Assembly (NCBI GenBank): GCA_001824325.1
Contig: MHXC01000052.1
Span: forward strand, 1 to 20,308
Source of the DNA: Parcubacteria group bacterium RIFCSPHIGHO2_01_FULL_47_10b
GTDB taxonomy: Bacteria; Patescibacteriota; Minisyncoccia; 2-01-FULL-47-10
Direction of reading: 5' to 3'
Length of the DNA: 20,308 bases
In this document: positions 6,664-14,021 of the stretch, piece by piece
How the letters are laid out: the number at the start of each line of letters is the position of its first letter
Numbering within the stretch: the first letter of the stretch is position 1
The notes under the pieces: generated by a model
The model's database searches: none
Seen by the model: only the letters and a program-made list of their open reading frames with translations
Told to the model about the DNA's origin: nothing
Translations under genes and position numbers: made by a program

Positions 6664-6798
6664 TTATTGAAGCATTTCCCCCCTACTATGCATGTAACCA
6701 TCAATCACACCAGGTTCAATTATATACCAACCAAACGATATTATTGAAAAGTCCATCTTATGCACGATGTCTAATGCCTCATTGTTTTTAGTATACAT
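6664..6798 (-). CDS. Possible 44-residue protein downstream of the racemase gene
   Basis: A short frame starts with ATG at 6798, six bases after the racemase stop codon, and ends with TAA at 6664-6666. The translation looks like a folded peptide rather than noise: an N-terminal MYTKNNEALDIVHKMD, then FSIISFGWYIIEPGVIDGYM. The close spacing suggests co-translation with the racemase. There is no good Shine-Dalgarno (GGAGAGG lies about 15 bases upstream). No family was recognised; chance openness of a 44-codon frame cannot be excluded. Confidence 0.4.
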   Translation of the reverse strand: MYTKNNEALDIVHKMDFSIISFGWYIIEPGVIDGYMHSRGEMLQ

Positions 6799-6804
6799 AT
6801 GATT

Positions 6805-7503
6805 TTAATAATCCTCTCCAAGCTCACGCAGAATAGCGTCTCTCAAGGCAATAACCGAATCTATAACGGGCACAGGTGAGAGAGACAAATCATAGATGAG
6901 TGGGAGATCAGTACAGGCGAGTGCAACAGCATCGGCACCACGTTCAACTAAATTTTCTGCAACTCTATACAAAAACTTTGAGCCCTCTGCAGTATGAGTT
7001 TGATTCAAAATTTTGTAAATTATGTGTTCTATTTCGCTTTGTTCTGATTCGGTAGGCGCAACAACTCCTATTCCCTTATGTTTGGCACTGTCCTCGTAGA
7101 GATTCGTTTTTCTAGTCTCCGTCGTTGCTAAAATCCCAAGCGTTTTAACTCCATTTTTAATTGCCACATCGATAGTTTCATCAATAATATTAAGAATCGG
7201 TACTTTCGTTTGCTCCTGAAGTTCGCTAATGAAGCAATGGACAGTATTACAGGGAATGGCAATAAAATCAACACCCGCTTTTTCAAGTATCTTGATTGAA
7301 TTAGTAAGTAATTCCAACATTATTTGCTCATTTTTTCCTCGACCAATCTGTTCGCTGTCTAATCGAAATAACAGTGGGATACTGTCAATAATAATATGGG
7401 GGTACGTTTCATGTCCCCTCTTTCTAGCTTCTTCAATAAGTGAAGTATATAGCTGTGCCGTTATCTCTGGACCAAGTCCGCCTACTATCCCTGCAGTTTT
7501 CAT
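6805..7503 (-). CDS. Aspartate/glutamate racemase family protein
   Basis: The 232-residue protein belongs to the cofactor-independent Asp/Glu racemase family. It starts with the typical KTAGIVGGLGPE loop and has both catalytic cysteines: Cys85 in IPCNTVH and Cys197 in LACTDLPL. The two-cysteine mechanism moves a proton from one face of the amino acid to the other. Which substrate is used (Asp, Glu or another) cannot be assigned; D-Glu for peptidoglycan would fit an organism that also has murC, but the sequence is closer to the aspartate-racemase branch than to MurI (judged from the PCNT and ACTDLPL forms). No Shine-Dalgarno precedes the ATG. The upstream gene is separated by a hairpin, and a tiny ORF follows directly. 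Confidence 0.9.
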   Translation of the reverse strand: MKTAGIVGGLGPEITAQLYTSLIEEARKRGHETYPHIIIDSIPLLFRLDSEQIGRGKNEQIMLELLTNSIKILEKAGVDFIAIPCNTVHCFISELQEQTKVPILNIIDETIDVAIKNGVKTLGILATTETRKTNLYEDSAKHKGIGVVAPTESEQSEIEHIIYKILNQTHTAEGSKFLYRVAENLVERGADAVALACTDLPLIYDLSLSPVPVIDSVIALRDAILRELGEDY

Positions 7504-7577
7504 ACTATTGAAAACTCTACCATTAGCTCACAGTTCTTACAAGAGACAGGGCATGCCACGAACCCTTATAGTACAAA

Positions 7578-7610
7578 CGGGTGAATTCTTGTTTATTTAG
7601 AATCCACCCG
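7578..7610. terminator. Hairpin between the unknown gene and the racemase gene
   Basis: CGGGTGAATTC (7578-7588) pairs with GAATCCACCCG (7600-7610) with one mismatch. The T run (CTGTTTTTTG) is on the plus strand; on the minus strand, where the upstream gene ends at 7630, the hairpin is followed only by TTTGTACT. It may act as an inefficient terminator for the minus-strand gene. Confidence 0.5.
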
Positions 7611-7629
7611 CTGTTTTTTGCTTATTTTT

Positions 7630-8181
7630 TTAAGATCGAAGTACCTCCACGTTGCTATATTGGTCGAAAAGCATTGTCTCGAGCTGGAAACAAGGTAATG
7701 CTTTCCGAAGTATCACCTGCAGACTTTCCTGCTGACGGCGATAAAACACCGGAAGGATGTTGATCCCGCTTCTGAATCCGAGCTGCATTTTCTTAAGCGA
7801 CAAGCCCGCATCGAGGAGTACGCAAGTTGGCTCTCCGTTTGGATGCTTTAAGCGTATATTGCCATTGAGCACCCAGTTCTCGTCGCGTTTCCGCGGTCGA
7901 TGTCGCTTTGATAGACTCATCAACAACTGAAAGACCTGTTCAGCTTCCTCTCTAACATCAGCTTCACGAAGCACATAGTCTGCATCGGGCCGAAATGCTA
8001 CCACTTCTAGCTCGCGCTCCTCATGATGCACATCCTCCATGGTATGTACATCATCGATGAAAAGCATAGACTTGTCTCCGTTTCGCCGCGCTGACTGCAA
8101 CAACTCCCATCCTCTCCGGGCATATTCGGTCGGGCCCTTTGCCTGATAGTAGTGTCCGGCTTCTATAATCCGTGTCTCCAT
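7630..8181 (-). CDS. Unrecognised 183-residue protein divergent from pdaD
   Basis: I do not recognise this family. The start at 8181 is supported by AAAGGAGA eight bases upstream; a GTG at 8184 is also possible. The protein opens METRIIEAGHYYQAKGPTEY, has an acidic and histidine-rich segment MLFIDDVHTMEDVHHEEREL (around residues 38-57), a charged helical middle (VREEAEQVFQLLMSLSKRHR) and a more hydrophobic, strand-rich C-terminal half containing CVLLDAGLSLKKMQLGF and NILPVFYRRQQESLQVIL. There is no signal peptide or membrane segment. The DDVH...DVHHEE cluster could bind metal, but this is inference. It is transcribed away from pdaD with an overlapping -35 box, so the two may share control. 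Confidence 0.8.
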   Translation of the reverse strand: METRIIEAGHYYQAKGPTEYARRGWELLQSARRNGDKSMLFIDDVHTMEDVHHEERELEVVAFRPDADYVLREADVREEAEQVFQLLMSLSKRHRPRKRDENWVLNGNIRLKHPNGEPTCVLLDAGLSLKKMQLGFRSGINILPVFYRRQQESLQVILRKALPCFQLETMLFDQYSNVEVLRS

Positions 8182-8283
8182 CACTAACTCTCCTTTTGCT
8201 TCAGTATTTTTCCCAACATTGTTAAAAAGAACTAGTAAAACTCTACATATTGCCTACAAAGATTGATGAATAAATTAGTTGCT

Positions 8284-8311
8284 ATTTTACAAGGTCGTCC
8301 ACACTTGTCAA
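8284..8311 (-). promoter_or_regulatory. Promoter of the unknown divergent gene
   Basis: On the minus strand, TTGACA (8311-8306) and TAAAAT (8289-8284) are separated by 16 bases. Its -35 box overlaps the -35 box of pdaD on the other strand, and both sit in the palindrome ACTTG-T-CAAGT (8303-8313). Confidence 0.6.
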
Positions 8312-8332
8312 GTCTTTATTTCTGTTTATACT
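8305..8332 (+). promoter_or_regulatory. Promoter of pdaD
   Basis: TTGTCA (8305-8310) and TATACT (8327-8332) are 16 bases apart, giving a leader of about 25 A/T-rich bases to the ATG with no Shine-Dalgarno. The element TTGTCAAGTC is nearly the same as TTGACAAGTC of the arcA promoter. Confidence 0.65.
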
Positions 8333-8363
8333 TGTAATTATAACAAGTAACGCAAAAAATAAA

Positions 8364-8831
8364 ATGGACATCTATGTAGCTTCAGGAAAAGGTGTGGGAG
8401 ATACACTCAAATCAGCTTTCGATGAAGCTCTATTTCAAATTGGGATCGCAGACTTCAACATCATCTATCTCTCCTCCATTCTTCCACAGCCAGCTCAAAT
8501 CATCGAGAAAAAATATCCCGCAAAAGAAGCACAATACGCGAATAAAATGTACGCAATAGTCGCACAGGAGCTAACCGACATTCCGGGGAATGAAGTATGG
8601 GCGGGATTGGCATGGGCTCGTCAAAAAAATGGGAAAGGGCTCTTCGTCGAGTCACATGGGGACAGCAAAGCATTTGTTGAGAACTATTTGCAGTCCACTA
8701 TGCTTGATCTCATGAAGCGACGAGGCAAAAAATATGGGGAGATATCGTACCATGTTGCAGGCCTAACCTGTAAAACGCGTCCTGTGTGCGCAATGGTTGC
8801 TGCGTGCTATAAGAGTGAGGGGTGGAAATAA
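8364..8831 (+). CDS. pdaD: Pyruvoyl-dependent arginine decarboxylase
   Basis: Converts arginine to agmatine and carbon dioxide, the first step of polyamine synthesis or of acid-consuming arginine use. The 155-residue length fits the PvlArgDC family. The proenzyme cuts itself between two serines to make the pyruvoyl group; here Ser37-Ser38 lie in NIIYLSSILP, as in archaeal enzymes. GVGDTLKSAFDEAL, WAGLAWARQ, the FVESHGDS segment and the C-terminal CAMVAACYKSE also fit. There is no Shine-Dalgarno before the ATG, so initiation relies on an unstructured A-rich leader. No agmatine-using gene (speB, agmatine deiminase) lies nearby. A decayed copy of its 3' end is at 1012-1074. The gene shares a divergent promoter region with an unknown gene, and no terminator hairpin was seen after it. 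Confidence 0.93.
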   Translation: MDIYVASGKGVGDTLKSAFDEALFQIGIADFNIIYLSSILPQPAQIIEKKYPAKEAQYANKMYAIVAQELTDIPGNEVWAGLAWARQKNGKGLFVESHGDSKAFVENYLQSTMLDLMKRRGKKYGEISYHVAGLTCKTRPVCAMVAACYKSEGWK

Positions 8832-8886
8832 GTGGATGTATGTTTGTTGTGTCCTCGTGTTCGTTTACTTCGTTTGTCAGTTCGTT

Positions 8887-8960
8887 TTGGCAATTGAATA
8901 AGGTGTGGTATACTAAAAGTACGGAAATCTATTGACAAAGCTAGGTTTTCGTCATAGAGT
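8887..8960 (+). promoter_or_regulatory. Two candidate promoters before the secreted-protein gene
   Basis: The first is TTGGCA (8887-8892), 16 bases, TATACT (8909-8914). The second is TTGACA (8932-8937), 17 bases, TAGAGT (8955-8960). Both point to the gene at 9050. The first contains one arm of a 14-base inverted repeat whose partner lies beyond the gene at 9831-9844. Confidence 0.55.
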
Positions 8961-9049
8961 TTTTTTAGGACTTTCAGAGATCGGAAATTAAGCGGCACAT
9001 TCACAATTCGCAGTACAATTCTGCCCTCGGGCAGAGAAAGGGGAGTACC

Positions 9050-9718
9050 ATGAAGTTGTTCGTAAGGTTCTTGCTGATCTTGATTGTCGCTTCGCTGTCA
9101 GCAGTGGCAGAGGAGACAATCATCTTCGAAACAGACTTTGCTAATTGGCCTGTGCAAAACCTCACGCCAAGGTTTAATATGCATGGTGCGGAAGTTGGGC
9201 TTGTTGTTGAGACATTGATCGAGGGATCTGTCGGGCTCGTGCCTCTGAACATTACTGACATACTCCTTGATCGCGCCAACTTCACGATTCAGATCAATGC
9301 AGACACGCGCCCCACCGACGATGTTGCGATTGGGGCCGGGATTTTGACAGCCGACAATAAGGCAACACTGTTCTTGGTAGGTCAAGATCGAACGATCTAC
9401 CATCTCGTATTGCAGGTTAACGATCCTGGACAAGATGCAACTCCAATTTACTTTGACTGGACGGATCCTCCCTCTTTCCCAATCGAGTCATACGATTTCA
9501 AATATGAAAAGATAGAAGTCGTACGGCACAGTAAAGGCGGAACAACATCAGTTCTCAGGGGAGTGTTGACAGTCAATGTTAACACTGAACAAGGAGACGA
9601 CTACAACATTTCCCAAGAAACCTATGATGACTTTGTGGACGTAGTGGTTGGAGTGCTTTCGTTCACCAAGGGTGCAGTTGTCACGTTCAAAAACATCAGC
9701 ATCACCTCCACTCAGTAG
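9050..9718 (+). CDS. Secreted protein of unknown function
   Basis: The 222-residue protein has a clear signal peptide: a positive N-terminus, hydrophobic core FLLILIVASL, and a likely cleavage after AVA at residue 20. The mature part starts EETIIFETDFANW and is rich in alternating beta strands (for example NFTIQINADTRPTDDVAIGA, KATLFLVGQDRTIYHLVLQ, GVLTVNVNT, AVVTFKNISITSTQ). This order resembles concanavalin/LamG-like jelly-roll sandwiches, where the first strand also reads F-x-x-D-F, but no binding or catalytic motif is recognisable. It has no cysteine in the mature part and no membrane anchor or sorting signal. GGGGAG lies five bases before the ATG. It is flanked by a strong terminator and by 14-base inverted repeats. 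Confidence 0.85.
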   Translation: MKLFVRFLLILIVASLSAVAEETIIFETDFANWPVQNLTPRFNMHGAEVGLVVETLIEGSVGLVPLNITDILLDRANFTIQINADTRPTDDVAIGAGILTADNKATLFLVGQDRTIYHLVLQVNDPGQDATPIYFDWTDPPSFPIESYDFKYEKIEVVRHSKGGTTSVLRGVLTVNVNTEQGDDYNISQETYDDFVDVVVGVLSFTKGAVVTFKNISITSTQ

Positions 9719-9740
9719 CAGTGGGGAACCGAAAATAGAC

Positions 9741-9772
9741 GAGGGATCCTGGCCATCTAGCTCGGGTCCCTC
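9741..9772 (+). terminator. Terminator of the secreted-protein gene
   Basis: GAGGGATCC (9741-9749) pairs with GGGTCCCTC (9764-9772) through one wobble, followed by a long T-rich run (TTTTTCTTTTTTTT) up to 9787. Confidence 0.88.
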
Positions 9773-9809
9773 TTTTTCTTTTTTTTAAAAACGAAAAAGT
9801 GTAAAAAAA

Positions 9810-9818
9810 TTATCCACA
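9810..9818 (+). promoter_or_regulatory. Single DnaA-box-like sequence
   Basis: TTATCCACA is identical to the consensus DnaA box. Only one copy is seen in this gap, so it is more likely a local control site or chance than part of an origin. Confidence 0.3.
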
Positions 9819-9840
9819 GGTTGAATAAACCCACACCTTA

Positions 9841-9889
9841 TTCACCAACCTTCTTTTTATGCTATAATGAATTTAACTTAATTCATTAT
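9841..9889 (+). promoter_or_regulatory. Promoter of the surface-protein gene with a perfect palindrome
   Basis: A consensus TATAAT (9863-9868) follows TTCACC (9841-9846) by 16 bases. ATAATGAATT (9864-9873) and AATTCATTAT (9880-9889) form an exact 10-base inverted repeat around a six-base centre, covering the -10 box and the expected transcription start. It could be an operator or a 5' mRNA hairpin next to the ribosome-binding site. Confidence 0.55.
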
Positions 9890-9897
9890 CAGAGGAG

Positions 9898-12546
9898 ATG
9901 AAACACTCGCTTATCATCGCACTACTTGGGTTTGCACTGCTTTTAACATTCGGTTTAGCTACACAATCATTACCCACACATTACGCAGTAGGTCCCAATG
10001 CATATGCACAGCTCTATGGTATTGATGATGGTGATGGAAACGTAATTCCCTATCAACCGACAAAAGTCACAAAACCAGCAACAACACAGACAACAACTAA
10101 TACCACGAAAACAACGACAACTATAAAGCCAGCCATAAGTGATACCGAGTTGTTGAAAGACGTAAAAAATATCACAAATACAACATCAGGAACGACTGGC
10201 GCGCAAACAACAACAAAAACTACAACGCAACTGGTACCTACAACGCAACTACCCACACTAACACCAGGCACAACAAATCAACCAACTGTTGCTCCTACAG
10301 GAAATATATATCAACTCGAGCCAGAACTTCAGCCATCTAGTGCAAAGCTAGACCCACTAGCAGAAAAGGGTACTCAGATTCAAAATATAGAAGGTGTCCA
10401 GGGAATATCGGCGCCAGATGGTCAGGCAGATAGTGGACAACCCAGTGGCAATATCGGAGCTGGCATCAATAAAGGTGAGAGGATTGGAAGTACATCTAAT
10501 CCCTTTGACTCTGCTTCAGGACTAGACCCCGCGAATGAAATCCCATCAACCGATCTAAACCGTACTAGCACATATCGTCCAGGTGATGGTGATTTGAATA
10601 CGATTGATTCAGGTGATTCTCAAATAAATAGTGGCGCGATAAACACAAGTACCGGAAAAACAAACACCGTCTCCACTGACCCAACTAACACTACGAATCC
10701 ACCGGTCAATAACACCCAACCAAGTTCTCCTCTAGAATCTATTTTAAGGGCAATCGATCAACTAACCGGAAACAAAACGCCAACTCCAAGCGCAACTTCG
10801 ACCTCACCGACAAGCACAACGCCAACAACCCAACAAAAGACGCAGTCATTGGAGCCATCTTCCCCGCCCGCCATCGTTATCGTCCCACCCCCTCCTGCCG
10901 ACTTATTTGAGACAGTTGTTGTCGCAACTCCTACCGATACAAGCACGGGTGGTTCGCTCGTAAGCTCAGGCGAAAGCGTGCCTCCACCGACAACACCAAC
11001 CACGCCCTCAACCCCCACAACAACGATCACCCCCCGCACCCCCGACGTTTTTATCGAAGCGCCCTCTGTAGCGACGTTTGTGGCATTTAACCAGGAGATC
11101 GCACCGGAGCCGCAGATTTCATTCAACCAGACATTTAACGACTTACACGGTACGGTTAAAATTTTCGTTAAGGTCCAAAGCGCAGATACAGTTGAGGCAT
11201 TCCTGCGAAAGCCGGGCAGTTTATCGGGATCGTTCCTCGCGCGCTTAAAGAGCAACAACAATACAAACTTTGGCGGCATCTGGGATACAACTAATACGCC
11301 AAATGGCGCCTATACATTCCAGGTCACTATTTCAAATGAATATGGCGAGTACAAGAGCCAGGAGCGAACAATTACGATTCGCAACACGGCGAAGTCTGTG
11401 AATATTGCAAGCTCGAAGGCAGTGGTGATTGATAAAATTACCACCACCAGCGCCAATACAAAACAAATCAACGATACCGATAAAGCAGATATCGGCAATC
11501 GGCTCGATGAAGTTATACGACTCGCGAGTATTAGAGACGAAATTAAACAGCAAGGCGCAACTGATTTCACTATATCCGAATACTCAAAGAATCTCCGCGC
11601 ACGCGTCGAGGAGTTCGAAAACAATGCGCTCGAAAAAGTTATTCAAACAACGCTCAAATATGAGCAACCACAGGAAGTCAGCCAGTTGCGCGCAGAGTTG
11701 CAGATTAAAAAGGAGGACCTGGTGCAAAAGCCCAATAAGACTATTGTACGCGAACAACTAGGCCAATCACCGGAGCTCCTCCAAGAACAGCAGGTAGTTG
11801 AAGCAATCAGCGCCATTGTTGACATTGATAACGATGGACTCTCCAATGACGAGGAGTTGCGCCGAGGTACCGATATCCTAAACCCTGACTCCGACGGCGA
11901 TGGTTTTATCGATGGCGTGGAAGTCCGAAATGGCTATGATCCGACTGTTCCATCTCCCGGGGATAAAGTTGTCTTTGATCAGCCGCTGGATAAAGGTGTC
12001 GAAAACTCAGTTGATCTTGGTATTAACCATATTGAACTCGTTGTTGCTCCGGCAGCAAGTGAGGTAGCAACGCAACGTATCGACGGCCAGACAGTTGAGA
12101 TCCCCGAGCAGGCCGCGCCAACCGCCCAAAAAGCTCAAGACAAAGTAAAGCTCGCGGGTGTCGGCATCCCCAACTCATTCATTACGCTCTATATCTACTC
12201 AACGCCAGTAATCGTCACCGTGAAAACTGATGCGCTCGGACGCTGGTCATATGAGCTCGACAAGGAGCTTGACAATGGTATCCACGAGGCCTACGTTGCA
12301 ATTACCGATAACACCGGCCGTGTGATCGAAAAGTCACAGCCATTCTCATTCGTGAAGACCGCGCAAGCTATCTCGGTACTCGACGCATCAGTAGCGCCGG
12401 AAGAGCGGTTCGAGGCGATCGTTGATCAAGGGTTCACGTTCCAAGATTTTGCTATCATTACCTTGGTAGTCATCATCTTGGCCATTATCTTGGGGCTTCT
12501 GATCCTGGTGATCATAACCCGCAAACCGAAACCGATTACCAAGTAA
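9898..12546 (+). CDS. Large membrane-anchored surface protein with Thr/Pro-rich stalk, TSP3 calcium repeats and Ig-like domains
   Basis: This 882-residue protein has an N-terminal signal peptide (hydrophobic core IIALLGFALLLTFGLA, possible cleavage near residue 37). Residues about 60-370 are low-complexity and rich in Thr, Ser, Pro, Asn and Gln, a likely extended stalk. Around 388-500 is an Ig-like or FlgD-like domain (GTVKIFVKVQ, GIWDTTNTPNGAYTFQVTIS), then a charged helical segment to 640. Residues 642-682 hold thrombospondin type 3-like calcium repeats (DIDNDGLSNDEE and NPDSDGDGFIDGVEV). A second Ig-like domain spans about 748-835, and one membrane helix (848-872) with a basic RKPKPITK tail ends the protein. 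Such architectures are frequent in Patescibacteria cell surfaces, with suspected roles in adhesion. AGAGGAG touches the ATG with no spacer, an odd arrangement, yet the frame has no earlier start. It is followed by a histidine kinase gene. Confidence 0.85.
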   Translation: MKHSLIIALLGFALLLTFGLATQSLPTHYAVGPNAYAQLYGIDDGDGNVIPYQPTKVTKPATTQTTTNTTKTTTTIKPAISDTELLKDVKNITNTTSGTTGAQTTTKTTTQLVPTTQLPTLTPGTTNQPTVAPTGNIYQLEPELQPSSAKLDPLAEKGTQIQNIEGVQGISAPDGQADSGQPSGNIGAGINKGERIGSTSNPFDSASGLDPANEIPSTDLNRTSTYRPGDGDLNTIDSGDSQINSGAINTSTGKTNTVSTDPTNTTNPPVNNTQPSSPLESILRAIDQLTGNKTPTPSATSTSPTSTTPTTQQKTQSLEPSSPPAIVIVPPPPADLFETVVVATPTDTSTGGSLVSSGESVPPPTTPTTPSTPTTTITPRTPDVFIEAPSVATFVAFNQEIAPEPQISFNQTFNDLHGTVKIFVKVQSADTVEAFLRKPGSLSGSFLARLKSNNNTNFGGIWDTTNTPNGAYTFQVTISNEYGEYKSQERTITIRNTAKSVNIASSKAVVIDKITTTSANTKQINDTDKADIGNRLDEVIRLASIRDEIKQQGATDFTISEYSKNLRARVEEFENNALEKVIQTTLKYEQPQEVSQLRAELQIKKEDLVQKPNKTIVREQLGQSPELLQEQQVVEAISAIVDIDNDGLSNDEELRRGTDILNPDSDGDGFIDGVEVRNGYDPTVPSPGDKVVFDQPLDKGVENSVDLGINHIELVVAPAASEVATQRIDGQTVEIPEQAAPTAQKAQDKVKLAGVGIPNSFITLYIYSTPVIVTVKTDALGRWSYELDKELDNGIHEAYVAITDNTGRVIEKSQPFSFVKTAQAISVLDASVAPEERFEAIVDQGFTFQDFAIITLVVIILAIILGLLILVIITRKPKPITK

Positions 12547-12591
12547 AGCTCCAACTCGCTTATCGACTAACCGGTTCGTTCGTTCTACGCT

Positions 12592-13926
12592 ATGAAGTTA
12601 TTTAGCGACGCTATTGCCTTTGTACGGCAAAGCCCGAGCATTTTGTATTCGCTGTTTTTGATGATACTGATCCCGGTCGGGCTGTTTTTTTACGCCTTTT
12701 TTGTCATTACGTCGTTTCAACAGATGCTGGATGTGGAGATCAGCAAGAAAGCGGAGACCGTAATTCCACTCGTACAAACGTTCTACAAGCAAATCGAGGA
12801 AGATCCGTTAATACTTCGCAGTACACAACTCGGAGAGATCCAACAAGCGAACGACATTGTTGATATTATCTATTTGGAGCCAACGTCCCGCGGCTATCAC
12901 ATACTGTCGAGCTTCGACGAAACAAATATTGGCCAGATTATTACCGGGTTTCAATATGATACGGCGTGGAATGACCCGCGCGGTATCCGCACGCAAGTAA
13001 CCGATACCAAGACGGGGAAGCGCTACTGGGAGGTCACGCAGATGATACGCAGCGACGAAGGACAACGTGTCGGTTTAGCCAGTGTCTTAATTGACGTTCA
13101 AAGCTCATTTAGCAATATCCAGGTTATCAGCACCACGTCATATCTCGTGTTGATTGGTATTGTACTGGTGTTGATTCTGTTTGTCGCCAACAACGCGCGC
13201 TTGATTCAACACGCGTATTTATTCGAACAATTACAAGAACTCGACAAACAAAAAGACGAGTTCGTGTCGATTGCCGCCCATGAGCTACGCACACCCGTAA
13301 CGTCTATACGGGGCTTTTTGAGTAATATCTTGGATAATACCTATGGTGAGGCACCAAAGAATATTTCAGATGTGGTCCAACGCACGCTCGATAGTACCAT
13401 GCGGCTCTCCGATCTTATCGAAGACTTATTAGAGGTATCTCATATCGAACAGGGCATAGAGTTCGAGTTCAAAAAGCTAAAACCGGTGGCAATCATCAAG
13501 GAAGTCATCGACCAAATGCAGCCGCAGGTGCTCAAAAAAGCGTTGAAGCTCGTTGTTAATTTGGACTCAAAGTCATCCATTCGGGTTGACGAAGAGCGGT
13601 TCCACCAGGTAATGTCCAATATGATTGCGAACGCGATTAAATATACCGCGCAAGGCGCAGTGACCGTAAGCGCTTCGGAAACGCCGAATCAGGTACGAAT
13701 AGTCGTAGAAGATGAGGGTATGGGTATATCGGCCACTGACCAAGAGCAACTGTTCCGTAAATTCTATCGCGTGAAAAGCCAGGAAAGTAATAAGATCCCG
13801 GGCACGGGGCTTGGGCTCTGGATCACGAAACAACTCGTTGAACAAATGGGTGGCACTATTAAACTTGAAAGTATTGAGGGCAAAGGATCTCGATTTATTG
13901 TGAACTTTCCGATTGTGAGGGAGTGA
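12592..13926 (+). CDS. Membrane sensor histidine kinase
   Basis: The 444-residue kinase has two membrane helices (about 17-40 and 183-200) around an extracytoplasmic sensor domain of about 140 residues (Cache/PAS-like by layout, not by motif). A short linker helix leads to the HisKA domain with His230 in AAHELRTPV. The ATP-binding domain has the N box NMIANAIKY (343-351), G1 box DEGMGI (374-379), F box FRKFYRV and G2 box GTGLGL (404-409), all intact, so it should be active. It lies 45 bases after the surface-protein gene with no terminator between, so the two are probably co-transcribed. No response regulator is encoded nearby. There is no Shine-Dalgarno before the ATG. The signal sensed is unknown. 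Confidence 0.94.
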   Translation: MKLFSDAIAFVRQSPSILYSLFLMILIPVGLFFYAFFVITSFQQMLDVEISKKAETVIPLVQTFYKQIEEDPLILRSTQLGEIQQANDIVDIIYLEPTSRGYHILSSFDETNIGQIITGFQYDTAWNDPRGIRTQVTDTKTGKRYWEVTQMIRSDEGQRVGLASVLIDVQSSFSNIQVISTTSYLVLIGIVLVLILFVANNARLIQHAYLFEQLQELDKQKDEFVSIAAHELRTPVTSIRGFLSNILDNTYGEAPKNISDVVQRTLDSTMRLSDLIEDLLEVSHIEQGIEFEFKKLKPVAIIKEVIDQMQPQVLKKALKLVVNLDSKSSIRVDEERFHQVMSNMIANAIKYTAQGAVTVSASETPNQVRIVVEDEGMGISATDQEQLFRKFYRVKSQESNKIPGTGLGLWITKQLVEQMGGTIKLESIEGKGSRFIVNFPIVRE

Positions 13927-13950
13927 TGGAGTCGGCGTTCGAGAAAAGGA

Positions 13951-13983
13951 AAACACTGCCAGGATGTTGCGTTGGCAGTGTTT
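13951..13983. terminator. Bidirectional terminator
   Basis: A perfect 11-bp stem, AAACACTGCCA with TGGCAGTGTTT, has an 11-base loop. It lies 25 bases after the kinase stop. On the minus strand it is followed by TCCTTTTCTC and lies about 40 bases after the zinc-ribbon gene, so it can serve both convergent genes. Confidence 0.8.
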
Positions 13984-14021
13984 CCGAATGAAAGAGCCCG
14001 CCTTATTCCATGGTAAGAGTA

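Noticed and set aside
8807..9004. 65-codon minus-strand frame between pdaD and the secreted-protein gene
   Set aside because: It overlaps the end of pdaD and two plus-strand promoters, has no Shine-Dalgarno, and its composition is not protein-like.
9810..9818. Replication origin suggested by a perfect DnaA box
   Set aside because: Only one box was seen, and there is no dnaA, dnaN or gyr gene and no box cluster; one consensus match in 20 kb can occur by chance.
10053..11279. Minus-strand frames rich in Val and Gly opposite the surface protein
   Set aside because: They are the complement of Thr/Pro-rich codons in the real gene and have no independent start signals or domains.
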